Positions 26,201-38,089 of a stretch of 64,000 nucleotides of DNA are shown piece after piece. The DNA comes from Loxodes magnus. Its lineage: Eukaryota; Ciliophora; Karyorelictea; Loxodida; Loxodidae. A model generated the notes under the pieces. That model had not been told where the DNA came from. It saw nothing but the letters and a program-made list of their open reading frames with translations, and searched no databases. The stretch lies in NCBI GenBank assembly GCA_946699065.1, contig CAMPDV010000374.1, positions 124,001 to 188,000 on the forward strand, in the 5' to 3' direction. Every line of letters begins with the position of its first letter. Positions within the stretch are counted from its first letter, which is position 1. The position numbers were made by a program, and so were the translations under genes.

Positions 26201-27703
26201 CATGGGATAGGAACTTATAAATATAAGAATGGAAATACATATTCAGGATAATGAGAATTTAATTTGCCACAAGGCAAAGGAATTTTAAGTTATTCAAAAG
26301 GAGATAAGTATGAAGGAGAATTTTTTGAGGGAAAAGTGCATGGATTTGGCATTTAATATTATAGTAATGGAATTAAATATGAAGGCTATTGAAAAAAAGG
26401 AGAGAGAGATGGACAAGGAAAATTATTTTATTCCAACGGTGATTGATATGAGGGAAATTGAAAGGAAAACGAAAAATATGGTATAGTAACTTTTTATTCT
26501 AACTAAGGAAAATATTAAGGATAAATGGAAAAAAACAAAAAGCATGGTAAAGGTAAATTATGATATGTTAATGGAGATATATATGATGGATATTGACAAG
26601 AAAATTTAAGATAAGGATATGGTTAATTTCAGTGATTGGGGAATAGTTATGAAGGATAATGGGATAAAGATAAAAAATAAGGATAGGGAAAATAAAGATA
26701 CATGAATGGAGATTATTATGAAGGAAATTGATTAAATGATTAAAAATCGGATTATGGGAAATTTAATTTTAAGAATGATGAAGAATACTAAGGACAATGA
26801 CAAAATGATAAAAGACAAGGAAAAGGAAATCAAACTTATAAAAATGGTGATGTTTATTCAGGAGATTGATTTGATGATAAAAGGCATGGAAAAGGATGTT
26901 ACAATTTTAGTAATGGAAGTATATACAAAGGTTAGTGAACAGAAAATTAACTTTAAGGAAAGGGTAAGATGTAGTACTAAAATGGAGATTGATATTAAGG
27001 AGATTTATTTTAAGGATAAAAATAAGGAATAGGTAGTTTTTATAAGTAAAATAAAGGTAAATATGAAGGAAACTGGAGAAATAATAAAAAAGAAGGAATA
27101 GGATAATTTTACTATGTGAACGGAGATTTTTACTAAGGAGAATGGAAAGATGGATTCAAACATGGAAAAGGTGTTTATAAGTATTCTAATGAAGATTGAT
27201 ATGAAGGTTAATGGAAAAAAAATATGAAAGAAGGCTAAGGAAAATAATATTATTAGAATGGAGAAGAGTATAATGGAGAATGGAAAAATGGATTAAGACA
27301 TGGATATGGAATTTATAACTGGAAAAATGGGAATAAATACGAAGGATATTGGGTAGAGGATAAGCAGTAGGGAAAGGGAGAATTATATTTATTAAATGGA
27401 GAAAAATATTAAGGAGATTGGTATTAAGGGTAGAAGAATGGTATTGGGATTTATTTTTGCTTAAACAACGAAAAGTATGAAGGATAATGAGTAAATGACA
27501 AAAAGCATGGTAAAGGATATTTTTAATACTCAAATGGAGATTTTTGTGAAGGAGTATGATAAGAAGATGTAATGACTAGTCATGAAGTTTAAAACTACAA
27601 AAGTGAAGAATAAAATCCACGTTCGAAGTCAAGTAACAAATTATCTATTTGCTAAGAAAATATAAGCAAGGAGAAAAAACTGTAACATTTTTATCAAAAC
27701 TGA
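14222..27703 (+). CDS. Giant receptor-like protein: Cys-rich ectodomain, membrane segments, pseudokinase, MORN repeats
   Basis: This appears to be one gene of roughly 4,300 residues. Order: a short N-terminus; a region with repeated C-x2-C pairs typical of furin-like or growth-factor-receptor cysteine-rich domains (about 15100-15700); a hydrophobic zone with several membrane segments (about 15890-16920); a long polar region with further hydrophobic patches (to about 19600); a Q/E-rich cytoplasmic part; a kinase-fold domain (about 22900-23720); and about 30 MORN repeats to the end. From about 15544 to 25596 (10 kb) the register never changes, which is the main argument for a single gene. TGA at 20253 and 20274 would be tryptophan. 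Likely short introns are 14900-14939, 15045-15081 and 15509-15543. A one-base deletion at 25599-25608 (GAGGATATGG where GAGGGATATGG is expected) shifts the last part to TGA 27701-27703. A split into two genes near 20255 remains possible. Function as a plasma-membrane scaffold or receptor is inference. Confidence 0.65.
14292..14753. other. 462-bp segment between 16-bp direct repeats inside the giant gene
   Basis: AATATTTCAGGTGATA occurs exactly at 14282-14297 and 14744-14759. The segment between the two CAG/GT points begins with GT and ends with AG, so a 462-nt intron is one reading. An insertion with target-site duplication or an eliminated sequence of IES type is another. Removal leaves the gene in the same register (462 = 3 x 154). 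The segment has its own coiled-coil-like reading in a different frame (about 14376-14710), so it is not simple AT filler. Confidence 0.5.
22890..23720 (+). other. Pseudokinase domain within the giant gene
   Basis: Protein-kinase fold landmarks are in order: an AIK lysine motif near 23010; a glutamate-containing helix region; hinge-like [11 protein letters not shown] near 23150; the catalytic-loop position as [10 protein letters not shown] (23292-23321) where HRDLKPxN is expected; the DFG position as HFD (23373-23381); and DVFSLGI near 23490 with its helix-F aspartate. The catalytic-loop aspartate is glycine and the DFG aspartate is histidine. The ATP-binding lysine and the LKPxN asparagine are kept. 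By comparison with the kinase family this should be catalytically dead or severely impaired, perhaps still able to bind nucleotide. Confidence 0.75.
25380..27570 (+). repeat. MORN repeat array (about 26 consecutive units at the C-terminus)
   Basis: A 23-residue unit of the form YEGxW-x5-HGxG-x2-YxNGD repeats almost without a break from about 25746 to 27570, with four or five further units at 25380-25600. Isolated units lie nearer the kinase domain (about 24170-24290 and 24550-24680). MORN repeats bind acidic phospholipids or act as membrane-apposed scaffolds. Tryptophan in the YEGxW position is often encoded by TGA and glutamine by TAA, which makes the array an internal proof of the code. Confidence 0.9.
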
Positions 27704-27751
27704 TTTAACTTTTAAATATAAATTAATCATAGAAATATGATTTTATACTGA

Positions 27752-30700
27752 ATGGATTAAATAAATCCTATAAAACTGATTAAAGTATTCTATCTTTCAA
27801 TTGATAAAAAGAAAACAGAATCAAAATTTAAGAGCAGCCCTTAGATTACATAGACTTTATATTAATTAAGAACTTCAAAAATCGAATAATAATTTATTCA
27901 TCTAAAGCCTATGAATATAAAGGTTTTAATATTTTAACATGATACTTATAATTAAATAATAAGTTTATTAAAGATAAAATTAGATTTATATCTCACTAAG
28001 GAATTTTATGTTTACGATTTGTTTCATTCTTCTTAATATTCACTTTATTCTATAGTAATGCATATCTAATTTTATTATTTAGATTAGATAAAAGATTATC
28101 AATTTCATATGAATTTGAATAATCTCTAAAATTTTTATAACTAGAATTTTAATGCTATGTTTGATTATTTATTTAGCAAGTTTAGTTTTTTTTCTTTATA
28201 TATACTAGTATTTTCTATTAGCTTCTTTTATATTTTTGCTCATCTTATGTTTTATAAGAGAGTAATAAAAATTCTTTCATATCTAAATTTAGCTCATCTT
28301 TTTCCTTAAATTTTGCTTTATTTTAAAAGCAAAAAATTAAGTAGAACTCTTAATTATATTCCTCTTTAAGAATGTTATATTTATGGATAGTTTTTATTGA
28401 GTATCATACAACTAATAGCTTTTAATAGAAAAAATTAAAGTTTCAATACATTAATTTTATGTGATTTAGAGTTCTAGAAAACAAGTATTTCATTCATTTT
28501 TTCTATAGCTTATGCTTGCAATTTTGCTTCTACTTAATTAAATTCCTTTCAGATTTTTATAGAATGAAAGTATGAAGTTCGAATATTAGCCTTATATCTG
28601 ATGATCTGATATTTGCTTTTTAATCTAAATTTAGCTATATTATAAACCTCGTACTCATTATTCTATTTTAGGTATATTATAGTAAAGATATCTTTAAGGA
28701 AATATTGCAGTATAGCTACTATCAATTTAAAAATATAGATCAGTTCTAATTAAGGAATACAGGCTTGATAGTATTTTTCTGAATGCAGCATTAAGATGAA
28801 AAACAAACCAATACAATTTATTTATTATCTCATTTATGATCCCTTTTCTCATCTTAAGTACTTGTATCTTTCTTTAATATCTAAATTGAATATGATACTA
28901 AATTCCTAAAATGTGGTAAAGTGAGAAACTTAGATTATCAAAAGTATATTCTGCTGAAGATCTAATATCGTAGAGATAATGTTATATATTAACTAGATAC
29001 CTTGAAATTGTAGTTATTTTTTAAATATTTCCCATAATTAAATGACTTTTCATCTTTCTGAGTGCTATTTTATATTCCCTAGAGCTATTAAGATTTCAGC
29101 TTTAGTGGAGTTGATTAAATATCTTTCTGTTTTGCTCATAAGTTAAACCATATTTCTTCCTATCTAATAGTATAATCGTTTAAACTAATAAACTATTTTT
29201 CATAGACAAAGAAGTTTAAAATCTGAAGCAAATTTAAAAAAATTAAGAAACCTCAGTAAGCGAAACTTGGACATGATCAAGACGCATTAACTAAAAATTT
29301 ATAATACTAGTAATAAATAGAATGTTTCCTAATTATTCAGTTACATAAAGTTAAAGCATGTAGACTTAGAATCATCTACTTACATACTTAGTTCTATTAA
29401 CAATCTCTGAAGAGAAAGTTGTAAATCGGAATAAGTTAATAAGCATCAAGTAATCCTTTAGGCTTTATAATGAATAATATTTGAAATAAGGTAAGAAACT
29501 CATTCTACCTTTAACAACTTGGTTTCTTTAATTTACCAATGCATGAAAAAGTACACATATATTCTTGAGACTAATGAGTAACAAAAGCATTTTAAAGAGA
29601 AGGAAACTTATAGCTGAAATCTGAACAGGGAATATTTCCATATATTGGATTAAATAGATCAAATAAATTTAAAATTACATTAACTAATAATTGCTTGCTA
29701 CTAGCATAAGTCTTAATATTACCTATTCTAAATAATTATTTTTATTTATTACAGGAAACTAATTTACCTAAAGCAAGCATGTTAAATTAATTAAAAATCC
29801 ATTTAGATAAACAAACATTTACTAGTTATTGAATGAGCAAATATCGGTTGAAGTTTAGCAAAGTAATTAAAAAATTTTAAATAGAAGTTTTGACTTAAGA
29901 TTCGTCCATTGGTATTGATTTAAAAATTTTGGATTAAATATTTAGTGCAACTTAATTGGTTTGAAGCATTAATACAATTAACTAGTCATTTAGTCGATAA
30001 GAAAAGTTAAAGATATAATAGAACGATAGAAGAAAATTTAGCTTAATAAAAAACTTGAAATAGCTTGAAATTTAAAATAGCAATACTCTTACAATTTAAC
30101 AGCTTTCTCTTCAAATCCTGCGAGAACATTTTTTTAAATTTTCAATATTTCTCGACCAAAATTTCTGAATTAAGAAACTAGAGCAAATACATAAAAAGAA
30201 GATTCCATAAATAAACTTTTAAAATAATGTATAGATATACCTTCCATTTACTATAAAACGCTTTAGCAAGACAGAAGAAAATTTTGGTATCATTAAAATA
30301 TATAATATTTACTCGAAGTAATTAAAAGAACTTTCTTTATTTAAATTTTGAAAAAGAAATAATTACAAGTAGTATCTGATAGTCATATTGTACTTGATGT
30401 AGAGCTCTAAAAGGGATAAATTGAAAGTAGTCCAGTTAAAAATAAGTTTGATTAAACTTTTAAAGATGTGCAGCCGAAAAACAAAAATAAGCTTTTAAAT
30501 ATATTTGACTTACATTAAAAGCATCAAAACATATGTTTAGGTAGAAAAAAGTGGATAAAAAATAAGTAAATTAAATAAATAAATTCAGGTTATGTCATTA
30601 AAGAGTGTATAGTAATCAAAAATTTACTAATTAAGAACTAATTATATAAAAAGAATTTATTTTTACAATATTTAGAACAAATGCAAAGTAATCAAAGGCT

Positions 30701-30890
30701 GAAAAATAATTTAATAATAAAGTATCAAAAAAAGCTAAATGACATAGAAAAATTGTATTTAAAAAAAGAATCGAAATAAATAATCTTCGAGTCAAAAGGA
30801 AAACTAAAACTAAGAAAAAGAAAAAGAAGTTTTTCAAATGATTAAAAAATCTAAAATAATAATATAAAAATACCTAAGAAATAGAAATGA
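27752..30890 (+). CDS. Multipass membrane protein, family not recognised
   Basis: The ATG at 27752 lies 48 nt after the TGA of the giant gene. The first 90 residues are polar and basic. The register then changes near 28010. A 46-nt GT-AG intron starting there (pyrimidine-rich, ending CTATAG) would restore it. From about 28060 to TGA at 30888-30890 a single register gives natural protein. It has several hydrophobic segments between 28140 and 29160 (two at 28150-28250, one at 28500, one at 28810, two at 28990-29090), then a long hydrophilic K/Q/N-rich tail that could be cytoplasmic. No pore, kinase or ATPase motif was identified. A minus-strand reading of the same region is also open, but lacks a consistent start and register. 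Confidence 0.5.
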
Positions 30891-31265
30891 AAAATATAAA
30901 AATTCTAAAAAAAATATTGAAATAAACATGTCGCAAAATACCTATTGTAAATTGAGAATAAGCAAGAGATGAAATGAAAAAAAATCAAATCTTAGAAGAA
31001 ATTAAAATTATAAATTGAAATATGAATAAAAATTATATTGATCTAAAAAAAATAAAATAAAATAAGTAAAAAATACTAAAAAAAGATGTTGCAAATAAAC
31101 GAGTTTTTATTATAAAGAAATATATTAAAAAAAAGATTAAGAAGATAGTAAAAAATGAAAAATCTTAAAAAAAGAACATAACAATAAATGTTTAAGATAT
31201 GAAAAAAGTAAAAAAAAGTAAAAAGAAATCTAAAAGACCTAAAAAACTTAAAAAGAAACAGAAAA

Positions 31266-31748
31266 AACTTTGCGGCAGGAAAAATGACGATTTATAAAGT
31301 AGAAATTAAGTGAGGTGGTAACTATGATTCCAACGATAGGATTTAATGTAAAGATGGTAGAATATAAGAATATATCATTTACAGTATGGGATATAGGTGG
31401 ATAGGATAAAATAAGACCATTATGGAGACATTATTATAATAATACGAATGGATTGATATTTTTATTATATTCTAATGATAGAAAAAGTGTAGAAGATGCA
31501 AAAGATAAGTTGTTTAGGAATTTATAAGAAGATGAATTAAGAGATGCCTGCATTTTAGTATTTGCGAATAACTAAGACTTACCGAATACCATGCTGTAAC
31601 TGAGTTGACAGATAAGTTATAATTACATCAATTGAAAGGAAGAAGTTGCTATATTCAAGCAACATGTGCTATTAATGGTGATGGTTTATATGAAGGTTTG
31701 AATTGTTTGACAAAATTCCTAATAGGCAAGGAGAAATTAACAATGCTT
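31266..31748 (+). pseudogene. ARF-family small GTPase pseudogene
   Basis: The core of an ADP-ribosylation-factor GTPase is plain: AAGK of the P-loop, then [12 protein letters not shown] (switch 1), [20 protein letters not shown] (switch 2), FANNQDLPNTM in place of NKQDLPNAM, then ELTDKLQLHQL and [15 protein letters not shown] near the end. It is broken. The P-loop threonine pair and the following helix are altered and shifted (about 31280-31315), a one-base loss at about 31592 changes frame, and the N-terminal amphipathic helix is missing. The A-rich sequence upstream is not an ARF start. A second, differently decayed ARF copy lies at 49232-49718. ARFs control vesicle budding. This copy should be non-functional. 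Confidence 0.85.
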
Positions 31749-33038
31749 ATTTTTATTATTATTTTTTTCTAATTTTTTATTCATTTTTTAGTTTTATTTT
31801 TAATTTCACTTATTCATTGAAATTTGATAAACAATTGTTTTTAAGTTAAAATAAATTATTAAATTTTTTTTATTTAATTTTAATTTCTAGTGGTTTGCCT
31901 TTTAAAATTCTAGCTTTTACTTTTACCACATATCCAAAAATTCATTAATTTTAACTTGTCTTTCTTATTATGAAGATTTACTTATTTGATGAACTTCAAC
32001 TCCATACAGTTCTTTTTTAGCTTTAACTAAAAAATCTGAATTATTTTTTTAAAATCTATAATAAGATTACTCTTGATATAATACTCAAAAGCTAGAACTA
32101 TTTACTTTATTTTCGTTTTAATTTTCAAAATATAAATATACTTTCCATTTAATGAATTTGTATCCATTTGATTCAATTTAATAATATAATACTTTGATTT
32201 ACACAGAATTTATAATTATTTAATCTTTATTATAAATGATTTTCAATTTAATTCTAAAATTAATTTGAAGGAGAGTTTTTATATTCTATCTGAGTCTAAT
32301 TTTTTATATGAATTAATTCAAGGATTAAGTTACAATGCTATTATTCTTTTCTACACTTTTTTAATAATTTTTTCTTTTTACCTTGTTTTTCTTATCTTTT
32401 ATATATCTTTTAAAATCAAAATTGCTTTTGAAAGATTTAGAGTAGTATAATTTTTTATGTACTATATAAGGAGTTGTCTCTAAACTATTTATTCTGAAAT
32501 CATTTATTTTCTTGCTTTATAAGTAGAAGAAACGAATATCTATAACTTATTTTTCACTTGCTAAGGTTAGATATTTATTTTGAGAGCTCTTCTATGTCAA
32601 TATAGTTATTTTAATTATCTAAAGCTCTATATTGATCAAATACTTTTAAGAATTCCAAAAGAAATTTATCCTAAAATGGATAAATTAGGATTCTTCCTTT
32701 TTATCAAACTAATTTAATGATACTTTTCTTTCTACCTTTTTTATAAGCAAACGAGAGTTAAAATTTAAAATTATAGAGAAAGATCTGATTATGATCTTTC
32801 TCTAATTTATTCAATATTCAGCCAATAGTTTTTCATCTTTACTAAAAATAAAGTTATACTAATATTAAGTAAATGACTAAATACCTGTATAAGTAATAAG
32901 TTTAATACTAATTAAAATAATAAGTTACAATTAGAGTTAGTTAATCTTTTAAGCTTTAGTGTTATATCATTATTAAAGTTTTAGTTCTCATTATTTAATT
33001 TTTATATATATAAATAAATAAACAAAAAGGATTATAGA
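31749..33038. other. AT-rich region without a supported gene
   Basis: T-rich sequence after the ARF pseudogene. A short hydrophobic frame at 32265-32450 ends at TAA, which is not a stop in this code, so it is not called. The rest shows no convincing frame. Confidence 0.4.
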
Positions 33039-33420
33039 GTGCGTAGCACCTCGATGGCGCACGGCTTTTCCAATATTAATATTTAATATTTAAAAATATT
33101 TTCATGATTCTTGTTAAATTCTAGGGGTCCGATGAGTCATGTCAGCTTCTCCAAATGGGGAATCTTCTTATTAAAGATTATTCAAAAATCTTGAGTCAAA
33201 TGCTTCAGTCCTCTTGAATAAGGTCCAAATAAGAGAAAGTTATTAAGTTGGTAATTAGAAGACCCGTCAGTCAAACTTTCATACTGCTAGAGAGAACCCT
33301 CGGGGTAAGTTAGGTACGTCTCAACAGAGTTTATCCACCCTTTCCCGTGGTGGCATCTAGTGGGAGATTACTCGCAATGCAGTATACACTGCACCAGATT
33401 ACCTACTAGTTTGACTGACG
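33039..33420. other. GC-enriched palindromic island, candidate structured RNA
   Basis: A local rise in GC within AT-rich DNA, with nested inverted repeats. GTGCG/CGCAC pairs across 33039-33062. GTCAGTCAAACT (33267-33278) pairs with AGTTTGACTGAC (about 33408-33419). Inside that 12-bp stem lie a palindromic TGCAGTATACACTGCA hairpin, a CCACC/GGTGG hairpin and a CCCTCGGGG hairpin. The layout looks like a branched RNA of about 155 nt with a separate 5' hairpin. I could not match it by eye to U1-U6, SRP, RNase P/MRP or telomerase RNA. A palindromic mobile element is an alternative. Confidence 0.4.
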
Positions 33421-33610
33421 CTGCCGATATTCATTTTATATAATATATATAATAATATGTTACAGAACTAAAGACTTCAGAAGCTTTTCTTTCTTTATCT
33501 CAAATAAACCTTAAAAATTTTATAAATAAAAATAAAAAATTAAATTTTTTACTTTCTTGGAGGTATTTTAATCTCTTTCCCACCAATCTCTAGAGGCTAA
33601 ATATGAAAGT

Positions 33611-34468
33611 TCAAATGTCTCTACAACACTTCTTCTTTCTATACATATTTTCACTAAGGTATACTTTCGCATAGATAATGATTGACATATTTGATCTTGT
33701 ATATTTTTCTAAATTTGTTGTAATATAGCATTTCTCTTTTTTAGTTTTAGTTGTTGTTTCATCTTCTTTTAATTCTCCAACTTCTTCTAGTAATTTCTTT
33801 ATTCTTATTTAAAATTTCAAAATTTCTAGCATCTTTTCCATAGATGCGTTCGAGAGTTACAATAATAACATCATTTTTGCTTCTCGTTTAGGTTTAAATC
33901 TTGAGTTCTTTTCTCCTTCGATTATCATTTGGTCGTTTTCTTATTCTTTTATACCAATTTAACGCTGCAATTTTAGCTGGTTTTCTTCTATTTTTCTATT
34001 TTGTTGACAATTTCTTTCTGATTCTATTGTTAATGTTTCGATTAATTGCTCTGGTCTTTTGAAATATTTTAAAATGCGTTAAGGCCTCTTTCTTAGGTCA
34101 TAAGTTTCGATTCTATTTATTTTGCAATTTAAAGTTTTCATCAGTCTCTTTTAATCTTTCTTCAGCTTTTAGGCCTCCTCCTGGAGGTCCAGCATCACTT
34201 TTACCAGCTTATCATTGCTTATTTACTTTGTGGTGAGATTGAATACTTCCAAGCGCATAATACTTTTATCCTATTTCCTAGGTTTTTCTTCAGATGTTAG
34301 AGATTCGATTTGATGAAGGACTTTTTTTGATTCCCTTTTCATGGCCTTAGCCTCTTAGAGATTTTGTTGACTCCTGCCTCTTTGGAACTGAAAAATCCTG
34401 ACATTAAAAAATTTAATTAAGTATAAATATTTAAAAACTTTGTTTTCTTATCTTACCTTCTTCTGCAT
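33611..34468 (-). CDS. Charged coiled-coil protein
   Basis: The minus-strand frame from about 34390 to TGA at 33611-33613 gives a 260-residue K/E/Q-rich protein with long helical, heptad-like stretches, for example near 34220-34100 and 33820-33750. The base composition is richer in GC than the surroundings. A GT-AG segment at 34398-34456 (59 nt, minus strand) looks like an intron following a short first exon with ATG at 34466-34468. The phase that joins it cleanly to the main frame is not certain, and translation may start at the internal ATG near 34335. No catalytic motif is present. It could be a cytoskeletal protein or a retroelement ORF1-like coiled coil. Confidence 0.5.
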
Positions 34469-37400
34469 TCTTTTAAATTGCGATTATTTATAAAAAAAAT
34501 GTAAGAAAAAATAAATAAGAAAATATTTGCTAAAAAGATATGAAAAGAAAGCATTTTAAGTCAGTAATAAGCATTTTTAAAGCCTGTAAGTTTATTTGGG
34601 CAAATGGCAAGATAGCGACTCCTAAGAATGCATTAAAGATCTTTCAAAGATAGAAAGTCAAAAATATACGCATCAATATAATTAATAAATCTTGTTGTGT
34701 CAAATTAATTAATATTTCAATGATTGAGATTTTATGAAAGTCAATTCTTTAATGATTAAGCCTCCAACATTATTTAATGAAGGGAAGTTACCTTATGCTG
34801 TAGTTTTATCCTAAAATTTTCTTTTTTTGCTTTTAATTTGTATATTTATACTATAAAATGACTTATTCTTATGTAAAATCAACAATTATTAGTTTTTTTG
34901 AAAATTTGTATTAATAAAGACATAAATTATTTTTATTTACTATTAATAATTAATTTAATATCTATTGTCTACAAATAAAAATACTTCACAGGATTATAAA
35001 ATCTATAAGAGTTTAAATAGTGAAACGGAGAAAACTTAAAAGAAAGAAATAGAAGAAGAGAAGAAAGCAAGATAGATTGATTGATTAATAATGAGATATA
35101 AGACATAATTAGAAAAATAAGCATAATAAAAAAGCGGAATTGTGATTTTAGCTCGAATATACAAGAGGTCTCTGGTTAAATCTATTATTTTGAAGGGAAT
35201 ATGTCTAAAGATTATCTGGTTTTAGTAATGGCTTGAATTTTGAGATTTTCTAATTTGTATTTATTACTTAATGTATTATCTATTTACAAAAACTGATTAG
35301 CAGAATTCCTGTTATAACTATTTAAAATTTCATTCAGAAAAAACAGCATTATGAGAACTATTTTTCACAAATATTAAAGTTAATACTTAATTGGTTAAAA
35401 ATTTACAAGCATTTATTGGTAAAAAAATACTAGATATAAAAAAATTCTTTTAGTTCAAAAATCTAAATTTAAAATATTAAGTAAATTTTATTATGCTATG
35501 AGATTAAATCTACGCAGAATAGTTCGAACATAAGAAAATCAACGTTATTTAAAAAATTTGTCTTGTAGATTAAAAAAAGTAACATTTTAGTAAGATTAGA
35601 AAATATAGAATTTTTAATCTGATTTCTAAAATTGTATGACTTGAAAATAATTATTCAAATTATTTTTGTCTTAATTATAAGTTTTATAGCTATTAGTAAC
35701 GTGCACTAAACATAAATTTAAAGTCATTTATTGTGAAAGCTTTAAATTTTTTAATAAGTAGATATTAATTTGCTATATTAAGATTTTTTAGAATAAATGA
35801 ATATCAAAATAAAAAATTTTCATATCTTCAATTAAAAAATTAAATTGTTTTCTTAAATTAAAAAGTTAACCTTTTAAGCTTGTATAAGTGGATCAAAAGA
35901 CATTCAAAAATTCTAGCTTGAAAAATTTTAATTTCTTTACTATTTAATATGTTTTTACTCTCATCTATTTGTTAATCATCTATATTTAATTTATTTATGA
36001 AAAGATAAGAAATGTTATTTATAAATTGTTTTTAGCATTTCTGAATTCATAAATATACATGAAAAAATTAAATTTTTTCAAATTGTATTTTTATTAAATT
36101 TATCATCTTTATCTATAACAAATATTAAAAATAACAAAATTAATAAATTCTTATTTTAAAAAGCTAAAAATTTTATAAAATCAGTCTAAATTACAAATAT
36201 TTTAATTTGAAATTTGAGAGATATAATTAAAAAATTTATGTAGAATTAAAATTATTAAAATTATTACAATATATCTAAAAATATTTACTCCTTTTAATAT
36301 AAATCTCCTTAAAGCGTTCTTTTTTTCCATCTTTAAAATTTTTTGTAATTAAAATTCTTAGAAAAGTAAATAAGAAAATTTTTAAAATATTTATAAATAT
36401 AATAATTTCTTTAATACGTTTTATCTACATTTTTTACTTCTAATTATTTTATCTTTATAAGAATATTTTTCAGCCTTAGCAATAAAATTTTCAAAATTTT
36501 AATTCCGTCCGAAAATCTCATGAAGTGTAAAACACTGAGAAAAAACAAAAATAAAATTTGGCGTTTTTAGACTCTCTTAAACCATTTTAATTTTCCAACA
36601 AATTTTTTACAAATTGCTCTTAAAAAAGATTCGAATTCTTAAATAAAAGCATTACTTTGTATTGAAAAATACAATTTTTACCATACCTTATCTCAAAATT
36701 TTTTTGATATTTTGATTTGCTTGAAATTAAAAATTCTTAAAATATTTTTTATATTTCTTGCAGTTCAAACAAATCAAAATTTTTAATTTTTTAAATTTAA
36801 TTTTTCCGAATCCAATTCAATAAGCCACTTCTCTAAATTTTTTTATTTCCCAAAAATCTTTTTTGTTTTTCATAAAATTCATTTTTCCTTTAAAAAATCC
36901 ATTCTAAATCTTTATATGCTTAATTTAAAAATTTTCACTCTTTAAAATTCTATCAATACTCCAAACCCTTTACCCTTTTTAACTTTTTTTATTCCTTTTC
37001 TAATTTTTTATCTTGGCTTTCACTTATTTATTCTGTCGCAATCATTTCCAATAGTGTAAAAAACTGAGCAAAAAAATTATTAAATTACATAAATCTAAAT
37101 TACTTTAAAACTTTTAATACTTTGAAAACACTTAATACTAACCTTTTATTAACAACACTAAGCAAGCCATCCAACGCACATAATTAACACTCACTCATGA
37201 CATCTATTAAATAAAAAATTTATATCTAAATTTCCTATATCGATTCTTAAAAATATAAATACACTCTTTCCAAAGAACTAAAAATTACAAACTATTTTAT
37301 AATAAAAACTTTAACCATAAAAAAATAAATAACATTTATAAGACTCAATAAAAAAATATCGTTTAAGAATTTTTTATAAAAATAAAAAAAAATCAAAATT

Positions 37401-38085
37401 CGTAAGCTCCTTCATAAAAAATGGATTAAACATAAAAATTAAACTGAAAAAATAAAATTAATAAAATCCTCATGTAAAATACTATTTTTATTAAGAATCT
37501 TTACACAAAATTTAAGCTAAAGTAATTTAAATATCTAATACTAACACAAAAATTAAAATTAAAAAAATTGCATAATTAAACAAAATTAATTATTAACTAT
37601 AAAAATATTAATTATCTAAATGATTTTTTAAACTAAACCAAACTAAAATACAAAATAAATATATAAATATATAAATTATAATTTTTTTAATTAATAAGAG
37701 TTATTATTAAGTATGAAAGTAATTCACTCTAAGATTGCGTTACCAAACACATTCATCACTATTATAATTAAATTTATTCTTACAACCTTTTGCATTAGTG
37801 ATCAAATTACCCCCTTATTAATTTTTACATTAAAACATACATTCTACCATGCTAACAATATATGTTACTTCCTAAAAAATTGTCATAAAACAGATACAAT
37901 CTATTAAATAAATAAAATATACTATAAATACCCCTTACATTCTAAATTAATTAAGGTCCAAATTTACCCACTATATAAGGAAAAGGGTTTGTGATAAAAT
38001 ACATTCATCTAATATTGTTAATAAATAACTATTACCAACTTTAAAGCATATATCAATTTTTAATTATCATCTAAAATGATTAATA
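34469..38085. other. Long gene-poor AT-rich region
   Basis: About 3.6 kb of near-pure A/T sequence with frequent A and T runs. I see no frame with balanced composition, no GC island and no tRNA-like fold. It borders a minisatellite and may be a structural or replication-related spacer, but nothing in it proves this. Confidence 0.45.
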
Positions 38086-38089
38086 AATA

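Noticed and set aside
26736-27533. Short standard-code ORFs on both strands inside the MORN array
   Set aside because: They are out-of-frame shadows of the repeat-encoding sequence.
28031-29181. Minus-strand ORF opposite the multipass membrane protein
   Set aside because: The reading is open but the plus strand has a constant register over about 2.8 kb with a fitting start and TGA end.
32265-32450. Small hydrophobic plus-strand ORF
   Set aside because: It ends at TAA, which is a sense codon here, and has no other support.
33039-33420. Assignment to SRP, RNase P/MRP, spliceosomal, U3 or telomerase RNA
   Set aside because: None of the conserved boxes of these RNAs could be found on either strand.
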